Shown here piece by piece: positions 1-13,300 of a stretch of DNA of 64,000 nt. The DNA is taken from assembly GCA_019914945.1 (NCBI GenBank), contig CM034101.1:5715188-5779187 (forward strand). The letters are read 5' to 3'. This DNA is from Typha latifolia. Its lineage: Eukaryota; Streptophyta; Magnoliopsida; Poales; Typhaceae. The position numbers and the translations under genes were made by a program. The stretch's first letter is position 1; each line of letters opens with the position of its first letter. The notes under the pieces are model-generated. The model was not told the origin of the DNA and did not search any database. It was given only the letters and a program-made list of their open reading frames with translations.

Positions 1-316
1 TCCTGTTAATGTTGTCATTTTTCTGCCTTCTTATTCAATTTTTATTGATAATTATCTAATTCTAACACAAGATTGGGAGTACAATGTGACATCGAGGGCT
101 GCCATGCATATCCCAGCAATGAGAAATCCAGCTTTGGCTGATGGTGTACTTTGTCCACCATTGTGTGATTGCCGACAGTTCATGGTGGTATAGTAGATTG
201 GTACATGAACAATAGACTTCTTTCCCATGGATGTGTTGATAATATGTGATACATAGAGCTATCAATTGATAGGAGTAATTTGTGATTATCTATTGTAACT
301 GTTATGAGAATTGCAG

Positions 317-670
317 GTGCTGTACCATCCATTCACGGAGGAGGAACAGCAGGAGGCTCTAGAACAAGAGAAGAGGGCTTTGGAGGAGAGGAGAAATTTG
401 AAGGAAGCTGGGCTGATTGGAAGCACAATGGATGCACTCGGCGGGGCAGCATCATTGGTAGGATCTGGTGTCGGGCTGGTGGGAAGTGGCCTTGGTGCCG
501 GCGTTGGGTTGGTGGGCTCAGGCGTTGGTTCCAGCGTTGGGTTAATTGGAAGCAGATTTGGTGCCATGGGCAGTAGCCTAAGCAAAGCCAGGAAATTCAT
601 GGGTAAAAGTGTCACAAACCAGTTTGGTAGCTCAAGGAAGAGCGTTTCTGCTCAAGTTGATGGACGTTAA
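317..670 (+). CDS. C2-domain (NTMC2/synaptotagmin-like) protein, last coding exon (partial)
   Basis: This is the final coding exon of a gene whose upstream part lies outside the window. A splice acceptor (TTGCAG) ends at 316 and the frame runs 117 codons to TAA at 668-670. The peptide opens with VLYHPFTEEEQQEALEQEK, continues as a charged helix, then has a run of glycine/valine/serine repeats of the LVGSGVG type, and ends in a basic Ser-rich tail. This tail resembles, from memory, the C-terminus of plant NTMC2T6-like proteins (At1g53590 type): ER-anchored proteins with SMP and C2 domains thought to tether membranes and move lipid. The C2 domains themselves would be in upstream exons, so the family call rests on the tail alone. 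Bases 1-316 look like intron. The Gly-rich repeat could also mark another membrane-associated protein. Confidence 0.6.
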   Translation: MLYHPFTEEEQQEALEQEKRALEERRNLKEAGLIGSTMDALGGAASLVGSGVGLVGSGLGAGVGLVGSGVGSSVGLIGSRFGAMGSSLSKARKFMGKSVTNQFGSSRKSVSAQVDGR

Positions 671-2263
671 GCAGGATAGCTACCAGTATGTCCAGAGAGT
701 TCATAGTATATTTTTCTCTTTCCCTTTCTCGTTCTCTTTGTTATCTACCCGTTCTCACACGCAGATTTATTGTATAGCAGTGATAAAGCTCCATTGGAGT
801 TCCTTCCTTTTATTATTCATGGGTTATGATTTAGCTGATTTACTAGATTTGTCATTCAAAACTGGATAAAGAAAGGGTAAACGAAAATGTTAGCCATGAT
901 TTTCAGGTGGAGATCGAATTGGATAATGATCTGGAATATGTTTTCTTGCATCTTTGGGCATCAGTCTGCAACCATTCTTCTAGCATTACCTAAGGCTAAG
1001 CTTCAAACTTGATTAGTTAATCGTATTTCTTAGTCTTAATTTTTTAAAGAATTAAGTTGATTAGGCATGAAAAAGATAAAGAAATGTCCGAATCAGTTAG
1101 GGATCCCTGAACCAATTCAGGGGGTCTCTAAATTCAAAGAAAACAAGGCCTAAGATATATCTTTCCATGTCATCTTTTATTGAAAGAGTTCCACCTTATG
1201 AGCCATGCAGTTATTGGGGGATCATTGTTATATGGTTAGATTCTATTTATCAATGACAATTACTTTACCTTGGCTACAAGGTAAGTATATGCCTGTGTTG
1301 TTATCGAGTATAATGTCGTAGAAGTAAAGGAAATGTGAACTTCAATTATAACTGTTAAGGCTATTAACAGAATAATCCAAGGTAAACTGTGTAACTGAGA
1401 AGAACCTTGGGTTCTTCATTTGTAAATTGGTACGATTAATTCTTTTCTTTCTTTCTTTCCATATAATGAAACACCTTGCAATTGGTCACAATCTTCAATT
1501 CTAACTTCTAAATGATCTTTTCTTCACATATTCTAGCAGAGAGGGGGGATACCTAAGTGGGCCTATAACTGACCTGGTTTGCCTGCTTAGTAGCAGCATA
1601 TTATTCTAATAGACTATTCATAGATTTATGAGCTAGATACTCTCATCAGCGATTGGATGCAACTCTATTATTCATACCAGTTAGTGTGGCCAAATAATTA
1701 ATGTGGCCATCTAGCTATGTTACGTCTTGGAACTGTAACTCAACAACTATGTATCCTAACAATATCTAGAGATCAGAATTGGATCTTTCCATCCGCTGTG
1801 CTCATGCTGCTGACATATAGAGGAGAGCAGCAGGCAAGCATAACCGACTCTAGGGAAGAGACAGGCCAACAACCAATACAACTCACCAACAAACAAAGGG
1901 GATTCCTAGATTTTGTGGACCAATTGAGGTCATTAACATCACTCTCCAACTTTCAACCAACTAGCACAAAGAGATAAGCCCACTAAAGGATGCAAAAAAG
2001 AAAAAGTTTTAAAAGAGGAGGAGGAGGAGAGGAGGAGGAGGGGGTCGTAGAGATAGTGAGGGAAAGGGATAGATGGTGATGATGATAGATGATGGTGGTA
2101 TCATTTGTAAGCATTTGTTCCTTGCCCTAGTTTTCCACTCCATCCATTCCATTATGTTAGGCTGCCTACCCCACCCCCTCACACACAAAATAGACTGTTG
2201 TCTTTACTCATGATCAGGTTAACGAGTAGGCAAGTTTGAGTTTGGTGAGTGGTGAGATGATGT

Positions 2264-2265
<2 letters not shown>
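671..2265. other. 3' UTR and intergenic DNA, no gene seen
   Basis: The first few hundred bases after 670 are presumably the 3' UTR of the C2-domain gene. Beyond about 1000 the sequence is AT-rich with no recognisable protein. An 86-codon open frame at 1717-1977 has no motif and no flanking signals. A purine-rich stretch (GGA repeats) lies near 2017-2045. Confidence 0.5.

Positions 2266-2317
<52 letters not shown>
2266..2317. repeat. (GA)n microsatellite
   Basis: About 25 uninterrupted GA units, read directly. It is one of several GA/CT tracts in the window. Confidence 0.97.
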
Positions 2318-2318
<1 letters not shown>

Positions 2319-2775
2319 TCCCTCAAGGGAGTGGGCTGCATGTTATTAACCTTGTTGCATGGGGTCTACTCTACCAGGAGCTGATCTATATACTATTCTA
2401 TTATTTCTATTACTGTCGTTTTTAATCTCATTTGAGTATTGAGGAGCATACTAGCACTGGAATCTATTTCTTCTAATTGTTCAAATATATCCCAATCCAC
2501 TTCATTTTGTTTGTTCTCATCAAGGTGTGTGCCAGAAACCTCCACTTTCTTGTTTTGTAGTGTTCCAAGGATCACCAAACTAGCTATCATCTGTAGACAC
2601 GTATATACTCGAACAAACAGTGAATCGTATCTTAGATATTGGTAAATATGAACTTACAGAACTGAAGCTCAGATTGATATTTAGTAAATTTTTACTAAAA
2701 TGTTACATACTCTTCATAGCTCATTTTTTTGAAGGATTAAGTCCTATAATATATGGGCTGGTGATGAATAAAAAA

Positions 2776-2862
<87 letters not shown>

Positions 2863-2884
2863 GAGAGATAGATAGAGAGAGAGA
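2776..2884. repeat. Compound (CA)n-(TA)n-(GA)n microsatellite
   Basis: Three dinucleotide blocks lie end to end: AC to about 2802, AT to 2820, then GA with a few GATA interruptions to about 2884. Long open frames on both strands here are produced by the repeat alone. Confidence 0.95.
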
Positions 2885-4740
2885 AAGTAGAAAAGGTTAA
2901 AAAGTAAAGTTTGAGAGAGTAGTAGCTAGAGTGGCACCCACAAAGGGAATTGAGCAGTGAGTGCATCGCTTTTAGAGCGAGAGAGAATAGAGAGAGAGAG
3001 AGGATGCATCGAGCCAAAGAGACGCAGACGAGGAGATAAAAGAAATGATAAAAAGTAGGAGTTGATTGATGAGAATATGGTGAAGTTGCTCTTGCTCGAT
3101 CGTTAAAGGGAGACAAAAGAAGAAAAGGGACGTGGCCGAGAGAATCGTTGGAGGCCATCACGTGACATGAGATGATATATATGTATATCATGCACTTCCT
3201 CCACTCTCTTTTGTCTTTGGCGCTCTCTCTCTCCCTCGTACGAGGGAAAGTTTTACTTTTGTGATTAATATATATAACTTTCAATCACAGACAATCTACA
3301 GTTTTACAATTTGTCCTCTGAATAGTTTCAGTATCTTACTCTCTACCGAATATTTATTTGCTGAATATTTCAAATATATCTACAACTATATATTCTTACT
3401 CTTTACTGGGAGAAAGTGAATAAGAAGTATGGCAAACTTTGGGGATGTACGTACATGTTGGACCAAGTCGGTGCGTGTGATAAGGGCAGGGTTCATAATT
3501 GCTGTGAGATAGAAATATAGAATAGAAGGGCATGGGGAGAGAGATGAAGACAAACTAAGACGATAGATACATAGCAGTACGCTAAGTCGTAGGTCTGCCA
3601 TAACTTTCCGCTCGGTGTGCAGCATCATTGGATGGAGTTCGGGGACCAGCAGAAAACTGCCATCACTGCAGAGTTCGGAATGTACCCCCCTCTAATACGG
3701 ACCACATCATAAGACAAAACCAGCAGAGATAATTGCATGAGTAATGACATTAACTTAATGGCATCATGTGATGGGCACAGAGTGCCTAGCTCTTTATCGA
3801 ATCACTAGCTCGCGTTACACACTGAGAAACATCTACAGGGATGGATCAAGAACTCCGTACAAAGAAATGTTATTAGTAGATTTAGTGGTACCCGATAGAT
3901 ATATCAACAGTGCTCCGTCATTGTTGAGACTAGGACTCATCTATGTGATTCTACACTAACATACAATAATGACGATAATTGATGAGATGGGTTTACGGGT
4001 GAGATTTAATTTGTGAAATTGTGACTAGTTTGTAATATCTTCCTTTTGTTTTGATCAATTTTAAATCCTTGTCCGAATATTTCATACCAAAACCGAGTCC
4101 AAACTTGAATTAAGCTCGACCTGAGGTCTATTGTCTGTACTAGGTTCACCCTCTCTTGATCTAACCTGGCTTGAGACTGAAGTCATTACCCGACCCCATT
4201 GCGTTAGGCCTGACCTATTTAAACAAAAAAAAACCTAGTATTAATCCCTCATCCTCCTTTTCTATTTTAATTGTCGGCTCATAGATGCAATAAGTTGAGC
4301 CCTAACTCGAGCCCCTTTGCGAGTCATTTTTGCCTATTTTTGCATCTATTAAATTTATGAGTTAGGTGATGGCACAATATTTTGTCGGACACATCCCTAG
4401 GACCAATGCTAACTCTGAAGTAGACTAAATTTACTGCAAAGTCTCGTCATCACCAAGATTGTTAGGCCTAGCGTCAAGTGTGATAGAAAAAGTGATGATT
4501 GATGGGCCTAGTATCAAGTGTGATAGACGAACTTGTAAATAAAAGAAGAGTTTGTATATGGGGGAGTTAAACCACATTAGCTAATATAACTTGGTGAATG
4601 CCTTATGTAGCATATGATGAGATTATATTTATGTATCACACATTTATCATTTGAGTATAAACGCATAAATCTTGCTATGTTATGTTATTCTTTATATATT
4701 AGCATGTTAGTGATAGTGTCATTTGCTAAGTGCTCATCCA
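2885..4740. other. Intergenic DNA, no gene seen
   Basis: AT-rich sequence with scattered GAGA tracts at 2915-3010. Short frames at 3386-3628 and 3768-3959 lack recognisable motifs, codon bias or neighbouring signals. I see nothing functional that I can support. Confidence 0.45.
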
Positions 4741-4769
4741 TATTTGATATATAATGCAGATTCGATCTC

Positions 4770-5030
4770 AGTCATATTCCATACCATAAGCTTTGTTATG
4801 AACTAGATCTGGACCAATTTAGACGTAAAAAAATTACGAAAATTTTAAGTGGTGATAGCCTCATGAGATAGAGTTCTAATGATCTATTTTCACCTAAATT
4901 GGAGATCGGGATAAAAGAATATAAATAAAAGAGTGGAGAAAGGTTAAAATGGGGCAGAATAGTAAATATCTGACGTTGCGGCGGTCATTGGAAGGTGGCG
5001 GATAGCCAAGGGTGGTGGTGGACAGCCGTA
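4770..5030 (-). repeat. LTR fragment in reverse orientation, same family as 19640-20108
   Basis: The reverse complement of this stretch matches 19850-20108: the run describing GGGCAGAAT..AAATATCT, the ATAAATAAAAGA box, the CTCATGAGGCTATCACCACC box and the terminal AAATCGGTCCAAATCTGGTTCGTAAC-like end are shared in the same order with many substitutions. A third, partial copy of the terminal part is at 18740-18826. This looks like a decayed solo LTR or LTR fragment of the small element described at 18560-20108. Confidence 0.65.
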
Positions 5031-7257
5031 AGGTAAGGTGACTTATGGAGGTAAAATTAGGGTTTCTAACTTAGATCTACTACTAAAAAAATAAACAACT
5101 ATGATTAACTTACTTCTCTTAGATTATTTTACTCTTACTCCTAAGATAAACTCAAAACTAGAATAATTTTTCAATACTTGATCCTTGGATGAATAAACAA
5201 AGAATCTTAGCCCCTCAGTCGGTATAATGAATCATACTCAAATTTAGCCCTAAAGACTTATACGACTCGAACTAGGACTTGCTTCTAGACAAATTAGATT
5301 TAAGTATATAGTCAAGTAACATGGCTTATTAAAAGTTAGAAAGTGCAAAAATTTTAAGTCAATCGATACAGAATTGAATTCAAAAAGTAATGTTTTTAGG
5401 ACCTTATTTGGGTTAATAACGTCCGGACAATCGGAACAGTTCACTAAAAGAAACTTAAATGGATCTGAACAACATGCATAGTTTAGAAACTGCAAATTTT
5501 AAAAATTATTCAAACTTAGAGTTTTCTTTAGTGGATTCTCCTAGTATAAAGTAGAAATATTTCTCATATCTATATAAGTAATCCAAAGGCTTAGAGTAAG
5601 GTATCCAACTTCGAAGAATTAAAATAAATCATCTATGAGTTTTAGGATTTCTCACAAGAGCATAATCATTGAGGAGAGCCATTATCATATGTTTGAGAGT
5701 GCTAGCTATATTTGTTGACTAATCAACAATACTAGAGGAGATGAAAACAACATTGTCTTCATTGACATCTTCCACATCGACACATTATATTTGAAGATTG
5801 ATTTGCCGCTTAGGTGTTTATCAAAGGGAGACGATTTTTTTTTACAATGATAGTTAATCAAACGGTTCGTATTCAAGAGGTTATTTAAACACTTATATGT
5901 TAAGAGTATTAGAGGGTTGTAAATAAGTCTTCTTTCTATTGCATAGTGAAATAAGAATGCTTGGCTTTGGGCAGGTTTGTGGTTTTCCTCTCTATGCAAG
6001 AGAGTTTTTCACGTTACAAATACTTATCATGGGTGTGTTTGTTATGCTTTTTCTATTCATATTTGGCATTCCATTTTCTACTCTTTCTCTGATTTCCATA
6101 TATTGACTTGAGAGTAGTTTTCTTCATCAGAGTAGGTTTAGGGTTTTCATCTTCTATTCGGTTTCGATTTCCAAAGTTTGATTCCTAATTAGTTTTCTAA
6201 ACCTAGTAGGACTTGATTTTCCTAAGCCAATTTAGATTTAATTTTGGACTTTTGACTTTGATTGACATTTTTATTTTCATATCTCTAAATCTTGTCAATC
6301 TAGGAATCCTTCTCCCCATGAATTTTCACTGCAACTTTAGTTTTATCTGATGATAATATGTATGTTGTTATCCTTACCAATCTTTATGTGGGTCTCAAAC
6401 CTCATGAGTGTCACCAAGAGGATAACTAAGCAAGGCAGCCATGGGGACTCCCAACAGTGCCTTCCAGCCTACTATAGCTACATTTATATTCTCACCTTAG
6501 CTTATAGTTACCCATGTTTAAGAATCTATAGGTCCAAAAGATGTTCAATCAAAAACTTGGGAAAGAAAAGGGGATGTACAATCTGCGAGCAAGCCACCTC
6601 CATATACGGCATTGTCTTTGTCTCGAGCAACCCACCTCTCAAACCGTTGCAAATTACCAAATCCTAAGCACCATCCTAATCGCTGCTTATCCCCTTCCCT
6701 AGGTGGTGACCTCATTGCAGATGGACCTACGACTCCAGTGTCATAGATCTAGAGATTGACGACACTGTTTCAGTTGAATTTGACGCTAAAAGCCACTTAG
6801 TCATTCGGTCATGGCCCCTGTTGGGCCCATTTAATTGTAGAATGATAACCTCGCTCCTCCACTATCTGATATTAAAACACTAAAACCTCGTTTCTATTCA
6901 CCCGTAAGGTTTTTTAAGAATAATTGTATATTCATCTCTTAAATTTATAGTAGGTATCGTTATAACTTTACTTATATCTTAAATTTTTTGTTTTGTTGTA
7001 AAATGTGGATAAAAGTATTATGGTTGCTTCGAATAAATTTATATAAAAATTTGTGTTTAGTTACTAAACATTGAATAAGTACGTCAATAAGCCCATTTTA
7101 AGATAAGAAGACTAAAATGCCATGATAATAGATAGTTTGAGGCGAAAAATAGCTACAACTTACAATGTAATGAGGATTATTTTTACTCATCATTTTTAAT
7201 AGAACACGAGTACTTTAGCTATAGAGGAGGGTTTTTTAGTAATTTTTTGCTAATAAA
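5031..7257. other. AT-rich spacer, no gene seen
   Basis: No recognisable protein, RNA gene or repeat boundary. Open frames at 5250-5495, 5706-5999 and 6350-6667 have no known motif. The stretch may hold old transposon debris that I cannot classify by eye. Confidence 0.4.
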
Positions 7258-7790
7258 ATATCACAATCATCTTTCTACTACCACCAAGTGTCTAGTCCCC
7301 GTACAAGATAGTGTAATAGCTTGAATAACCCGTAGGCTAATTGACCTTAGATGTAGATGGCTTATAATAAAAGTACTATATGATACACTTTATCATTAGT
7401 CCCGAGCTAAGTGAGTAAAAGTCACCGTCTAGATGAGACTCAAATACTTAATGATTAGTATAAGTGGTGTAATATCTCTTATAACATTATTTACTGTGGT
7501 TATCGAGTTTCATATGCTACAACTATGCACATGAATTCTTTCATGAATGTAGCGATAATTAATAAGCAACTAACAATTAGTTAAACAATGCACATGCATG
7601 TTCATAAATTTAATAAAGACATAAATTGCCATAATCAAGCATTTATATTACTCATAGACTATTAGGATCTAAACTCATCTAAAATATATTTGAAATGTGA
7701 CTAGCTCTAATTAATTATCAAATTTCTCTTATGTCTCGAAATCATACTCGTACAGTAATGAATCTAATAATTTATGTAAGTAATAGATAT
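7258..7790 (-). repeat. Left part of split Ty3/gypsy LTR (copy A)
   Basis: From about 7258 the sequence matches 31587-32100 collinearly, including the boxes ATCTTTCTACTA, ACTTAATGATTAGT and AACTAACAATTAG followed by GCACATGCATG or GGACATGCATG. The match stops at 7790, where the copia LTR begins, and resumes at 17455. This is therefore one LTR copy of the minus-strand gypsy element whose other LTR is at 30740-32997. Homology to the first 850 bp of that LTR is missing, so copy A is truncated on its left side. Confidence 0.75.
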
Positions 7791-8683
7791 TGTTAGGTTT
7801 TTAATTATTGGCATATGTGTACAAAATATTCTAAGTGTATTTTTACATGTATATGAGCTTTATACAAGTTTAGAATATCTCTGGTGTGAAAAATTGCAAA
7901 ATTATTAAAAAAAAACTGTTGAGTTCACACAGCGTTCACAAACGCGTTCGAACGCAGTGCGTTCACAAACGTATTCGAACGCGGGTACTACGTTCACACA
8001 GACCGAGAGCTGCATTCACAAACGCGTTCGAACGCAACCTGAAGAATTTAAGTTGTCGTGTTTGAACGCATTCGGGCTCATTCGAACGCACCTGAGATCA
8101 AGTCATGCCGTTTGAACGCACCCGGGCCGCGTTCAAACGCACAACGAAGTTTGAAAAAATTAGACTTTCGTGAGTACGGATAAGACTTGGATTTGGTTCT
8201 ATCTTGGAGATCATATATAAGGATTGTGATGCCCTATCTCTAGGGGGGGTTGAAGAAGCATTATTGAAGGAGACTTCTTGAGGCTACATCGGTTCTTCAA
8301 CGATCATGGTTCCACTTATCTACAAAAATTTAATCTTTCGTCTTAAGGGTTATCTAGATGAAAGATCAATCTCGAGAGTTACTAAGGTTGGACTTCAATC
8401 ATGAGAAGCAGTGAATCGTGGGTTCTAGCGAGCAACATTGAGAGGAACAAAGTCGTTTAGATTGACGGGTTGTTTTGTGTCAGTCTTGTAACTGCTACTA
8501 TTCTAGTGATTGGTTTGATCCGAGTTTGGATCCGTAGTTTTTTTTTCGTTTGGGTTTTCCACGTTAAAATCTTGGCGTTCATCTCTGCTTTCGTTCTTAA
8601 TATTTCTACGGACTTTTACTTAAGCGAACGAGTGATAACATTGCCTAGTATTTAGATACATACTTGTGTCTAGGGGTTTTTCA
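7791..8683 (+). repeat. 5' LTR of SIRE-type Ty1/copia element
   Basis: An 893-bp direct repeat of 16516-17454. It begins TGTTAGG and ends TTTTTCA, immediately before the primer binding site. The U3-like half (7925-8140) holds an array of GCGTTCGAACGC palindromes and variants between GTTCACAAAC spacers. Flanking bases GATAT (7786-7790) and AATAT (17455-17459) are a likely target duplication with one mismatch. Confidence 0.92.
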
Positions 8684-8685
8684 AT

Positions 8686-8697
8686 TGGTATCAGAGC
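8686..8697 (+). other. Primer binding site, initiator-Met tRNA
   Basis: TGGTATCAGAGC lies two bases after the 5' LTR end. It is the usual primer binding site of plant Ty1/copia elements, complementary to the 3' end of initiator methionine tRNA. Confidence 0.9.
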
Positions 8698-8729
8698 GGG
8701 TTCTCTCACCCTTTGAGAGAGATCAGATA

Positions 8730-10340
8730 GGCATAGATTTTTATAGAGATGGACCATCATCTATTAGACCTCCTATCCTAGATGGATCAAATTATGGATA
8801 TTGGAAAGCTAAGATGAGAGCTTATTTGAAGTCTATAGATGAACGAGTATGGTTTGCCGTTCTGAACGGTTGGAGTCCACCAATGTACATGGTGGATGAT
8901 AAACTTGCTGATAAACCGATAGAGTCATGGGATAGGTCAGACTATAAAAAAGTTGGATAGGATAGCAAGGCAATAAATGCAATTTTTAGTTGTGTTTCCT
9001 CGGAAGAATTTCTACTTGTGAGATAGAAAAAGAAGCTTGGCCGATCTTAGAAACTACTCAAGAAGGAACTATGACTATAAAACTTTCTAAACTTCAGAGG
9101 TTGACTACTAGTTTTGAAACTCTACGTATGGAGGAGAATGAGACATTTGATGAGTTCTATGCAAAGCTGAGTGATATAGTCAACTCTAGTTTCAACCTAG
9201 GAGAGAAAATTCCTGAAAACAGAATTGTCCGTAAGATCCTTAGGTCTCTTCCAGAAAGGTTTCAGGCGAAAGTTACAGCTATTGAGGAAAATAAGGACAT
9301 CGATTCTATGAAAGTTAAACAATTGGTAGGAAATCTACAAACATTTGAGTCCAGTCTTTCAAAACCGAGGAAGTCCAAAGGGATTGCTCTATTCACAGTT
9401 GAACAAAATATAGAGGAGTTTGATGATGAAGGTGATTTAGATGTTGAAATGTTGGCCATGTTTGTTAAAAAGTTTAATAAATTCTTTCGGAAGCCAAACA
9501 AGTTGAATGCTGAAAAACTTGAGAAAAGCAAAGCCTTTGTGAAAAAGAAGAATACTGCGAGTTCGAATATAGGTGTGAGCAACAATAGTGTCAAATAGAA
9601 AAATAAGAATTCTGAGAATAAAGTTCGATGTTTTGAATGTTCTGGTTTTGGACACAGCACAAGAATGCCCTAATCGCCTTAAGAAGAAGGGTAAAGCTAT
9701 GAAAGTTACTTGGGATGACTCAGATGAATCTGATGATGATTCTGGAAAAGACGAAGAAAACTTTGTAGCTTTTGCCTCTTCTCTACTTAATATCGATTAT
9801 GTTGTTGATACTAATAGTACAGATGATCAGGATATGTTACCAGCTGAGGAAGATGAATCTGAAATTCAAAAGACATATAATGACCTGTACCTAGAGTCGT
9901 TTAAACTCAAGAAAAGCAATCTTAGACTACTTCAACGACTCAAGATAATCGAACTAGAAAGAATTCAATTTAAGGAGAAGTACAAATTAGAATTTGAACG
10001 TGTCAAAGACCTTTCTGAACAACTTGACAATGCAAAAAATAAAATGAAGGCTGATAAAATTGAACTAGAGTGACTGAATAAGGAAGTGACATTTCTAAAA
10101 GGGAAGAACAAACTTGACGAGATTCTAAAGGTTCAAATCTCTGGAAAAAGACAGGTATGGTGTTGGATACATTAGTAATTCAAATAATAATAAAACTGTC
10201 TTCGTTTCTGCGGGTATACAAAAGGAAAAATATCTAAAGTCATCAACCGCATTTACAAAGCAATCCTGGATGAATGCTTCTAAATTGAAGGTGAATCGTC
10301 AACGGCACCAAAGGTAAACTTTAGTCATACTCCTCGACAA
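8730..10340 (+). pseudogene. Ty1/copia gag remnant (broken)
   Basis: Capsid-type gag in fragments. The N-terminal part carries PPILDGSNYGYWKAKM and the helix leading to an ERVWFAVLNGW motif (8760-8880), typical of SIRE-lineage gag. The middle (8990-9598) has the UBN2-like segment (LTTSFETLRMEENETFDEFY). A first zinc knuckle at about 9627-9670 shows CX2CX4H, but a frame slip falls just before its fourth ligand. A coiled, acidic stretch follows to about 10073. Stop codons at 8958, 9596 and 10071 and several frame changes make it non-functional. Two knuckles in gag agree with the SIRE/Maximus lineage. Confidence 0.85.
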
Positions 10341-10343
10341 AAG

Positions 10344-13300
10344 GTGAGTAGAAAAGGGTTTGTTCCGACATGCTATCATTGCGGCATTCTAGGGCATATT
10401 CGACCTCATTGCAAATTTTTGCAAAAACCTAAAACTGCTTTCATTTATGGGATGAAAACAAAGGCCATATGGGTCAAGAAAAGTGATTTGAAATGTTATG
10501 TTGTGCATACAGTCTTGAAAGCTTTAAATTCTGATTTGTGATATTTAGATAGTGGCTGTTCAAGACATATGTCGGTGGACAAGTCGTTATTTTCTAATCT
10601 TGAAAAGCATGAAGGGGGAGTTGTCATATTCGGAGATGGTAATTCATCTAAGGTAATAGGTAAAGGAAAGGTAAGTTCTCCGGGGGTTCCTATTCTTGAA
10701 AATGTTTTTTATGTTAAGGGCTTGAAAATAAATCTTCTGAGCATCAGTCAATTTTGTGATGAAGATTATGAGGTAAAATTCTCCAAAAATGATTGTACTA
10801 TTCTAAATCATGGTGGTAATGTTATATGTTATGGATCTAGAACATCCGATAATTGATATGTTATTGGAACGCCACATAAATTGAAATGTAACAGTGCCTC
10901 TTTCGACATTACAGATTTTTGGCATCAACGTCTTGGACATGTGAATCACAAGGAATTATTTACTCTATCCAAACAAGAAGTGGTAAGAGGAATACCTAAG
11001 ATGAAAGAAATGTCAAAAAGAGTGTGCGGTTCGTGTCAAATTGGAAAACAAATTCGGATCTCACACAAGAAGGTAAATGCAGATACCACCGACCGTATAC
11101 TTCAATTAGTTCACATGGACTTGATGGGTCCAACAAAAATGGAAAGTCTTGGAGGTAAACGCTATATATTCTTAATGGTCGATGATTACTCTAGATATAC
11201 CTGGGTTGCCTTTCTACGTGAGAAGTCTGAAATCTTTGAAGTTTTTAAATCACTATGCTTAAGATTGCATAATAAAAAATCTACTACCCTAGTTAGGATT
11301 CGTTCTGATCATGGTAGAGAATTTGAAAATGAAAATTTTTCTATATTTTACGATTCTCTTGGTATTCAACATGAGTTTTCAGCTCCTATAACTCCACAAT
11401 AGAACGGGATTGTGGAAAGAAAGAACCGAGTTGTGCAGGAAATGGCTAGGGTTATGGTTCACGCTAAAAAGGTTACTCAAAGCTTTTGGGTAGAGGCGGT
11501 CAATACAGCGGTATGTGATAAATCGTGTTTTATCTAAGACCAGGTACAAAAATGACTGCTTATGAAATCTGGAAAGGTAAGAAACCTGGTGTTAAATATT
11601 TTTGAGATTTTGGTAGTAAATGTTATATCTTGCGTGATCGAGAATATTTGACTAAATTTGACACTAGAAGTAGCGAAGGCATCTTCTTAGGGTATTCGAA
11701 TAATAGCAGAGCCTACAGAGTATTTAATCTTGACACTTCTACTATTATAGAATCTGCTAATGTTATGATAGATGAATCCACGACCGATTTAACTGAAGAT
11801 ACTCCTATTTCTGTTTCTGCAGATACATATGACGAAAAAATAGGAAATGAGCTTGATCTGGAAATTGAGAATCAGGACGAGGACAAAGTTGAAATGAACA
11901 AAGATGATTGCAACGTACCGGAACCATCTGCCAGAGTGAAATCAAATCATCCACTATCACAAGTGATCGGAGACGTGAATGAACCAATTAAGACAAGACG
12001 ACAAATCCAAAGTGAGGTATCATTTACTTGTTATACATCTTCTTTTGAACCTAAAAATGTGAAGAAAGCATTGTTAGACGATTCTTGGGTTAATGCTATG
12101 CATGAGGAATTAGAGCAATTTTCTAGGAATGATGTTTGGTATTTAGTTCCTAGACCTAAGAATGTGAACGTCATTGGAACAAAATGGATTTACAAGAATA
12201 AAAGTGATGAACATGACAATATAGTTCGAAATAAAGCTAAACTCGTAGCACAACGATATACTCAGGTTGAGGGTATAGATTTTAATGAGACATTTGCTCC
12301 TGTTGCTAGATTAGAATCTATTCATATACTGCTTGCTATTGCTTGTCACTTAAAATTTAAATTGTTTCAAATAAATGTTAAAAGTGTTTTCTTGAATGGT
12401 ACTCTGAATGAAGATATTTATGTGGAACAACCGAAAGGGTTCGAAGATCAAAAATTTCCTTCCCATGTGTTTAAACTGAAAAAGGCCCTTTATGGGCTAA
12501 AACAAGCTCCAAGAGCTTGGTATGAGAAGTTGACCACTTTTTTAGTGGATGCGGGGTTCACTCGAGAGGGAGTGGACAAGACATTGTTCTTTAGACGATC
12601 GAACAAGAGTTTAGTTGTGGCACAAATATATGTGGATGACATTGTCTTCGGGGCAACGAGTCCTTCGTTAGCTAAGGAGTTTGCAGATCTCATGCATAGT
12701 CATTTTGAGATGAGCATGATGGGTGAGTTGAAGTTCTTTTTGGGACTTCAAATTACTCAATTGGAAAGAGAGATATTTATCGCTCAAACCAAGTATGCTA
12801 AGGATCTTGTGACTAAATTCGGTTTAGAAAATGCAAAACATGCTAGAACTCCTATGAATACAACTACCAAACTAGGTAAGGATATTTTAGGAAAAAGTGT
12901 TGATCAGACACTGTATAGGAGCATGATTGGTAGTCTTTTGTATTTAACCGCTAATAGACCAGACATTGCATTTAGTGTCGGTGTGTGTGCTAGGTTTCAA
13001 TCTGAATGTAAGGAGACACATTTGTTTGCTGTGAAACGTATCATAAAATATGTCAGTGGCACAATTGACTTAGGTATCTAGTTTATGTATGACTCGGGAG
13101 CTATCATATCTGGATACACGGATTCTGATTGGGCAGGTTCATGTGATGATAGAAAAAGTACCCCAGGTGGATGTTTTTATATTGGAAACAATCCGGTTGC
13201 TTGGCACAGTAAGAAACAAAACTCGATATCTTTATCTACTATGGAGGCCGAGTATATTGCAGTGGGAAGTTGTTGTTCTCAGTTATTATGAATGAAACAG

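Noticed and set aside
1717..1977. 86-codon frame downstream of the C2-domain gene
   Set aside because: No motif, no splice or promoter context, composition like surrounding DNA.
2721..3284. 187-codon open frame on the minus strand
   Set aside because: It exists because of the CA/TA/GA microsatellite; the peptide is long runs of Ser-Leu and Tyr-Ile, with no motif.
6350..6667. 105-codon frame in the left spacer
   Set aside because: Contains KRGCTICEQ, which hinted at a zinc-binding site, but the rest has no family resemblance and the region is AT-rich debris.
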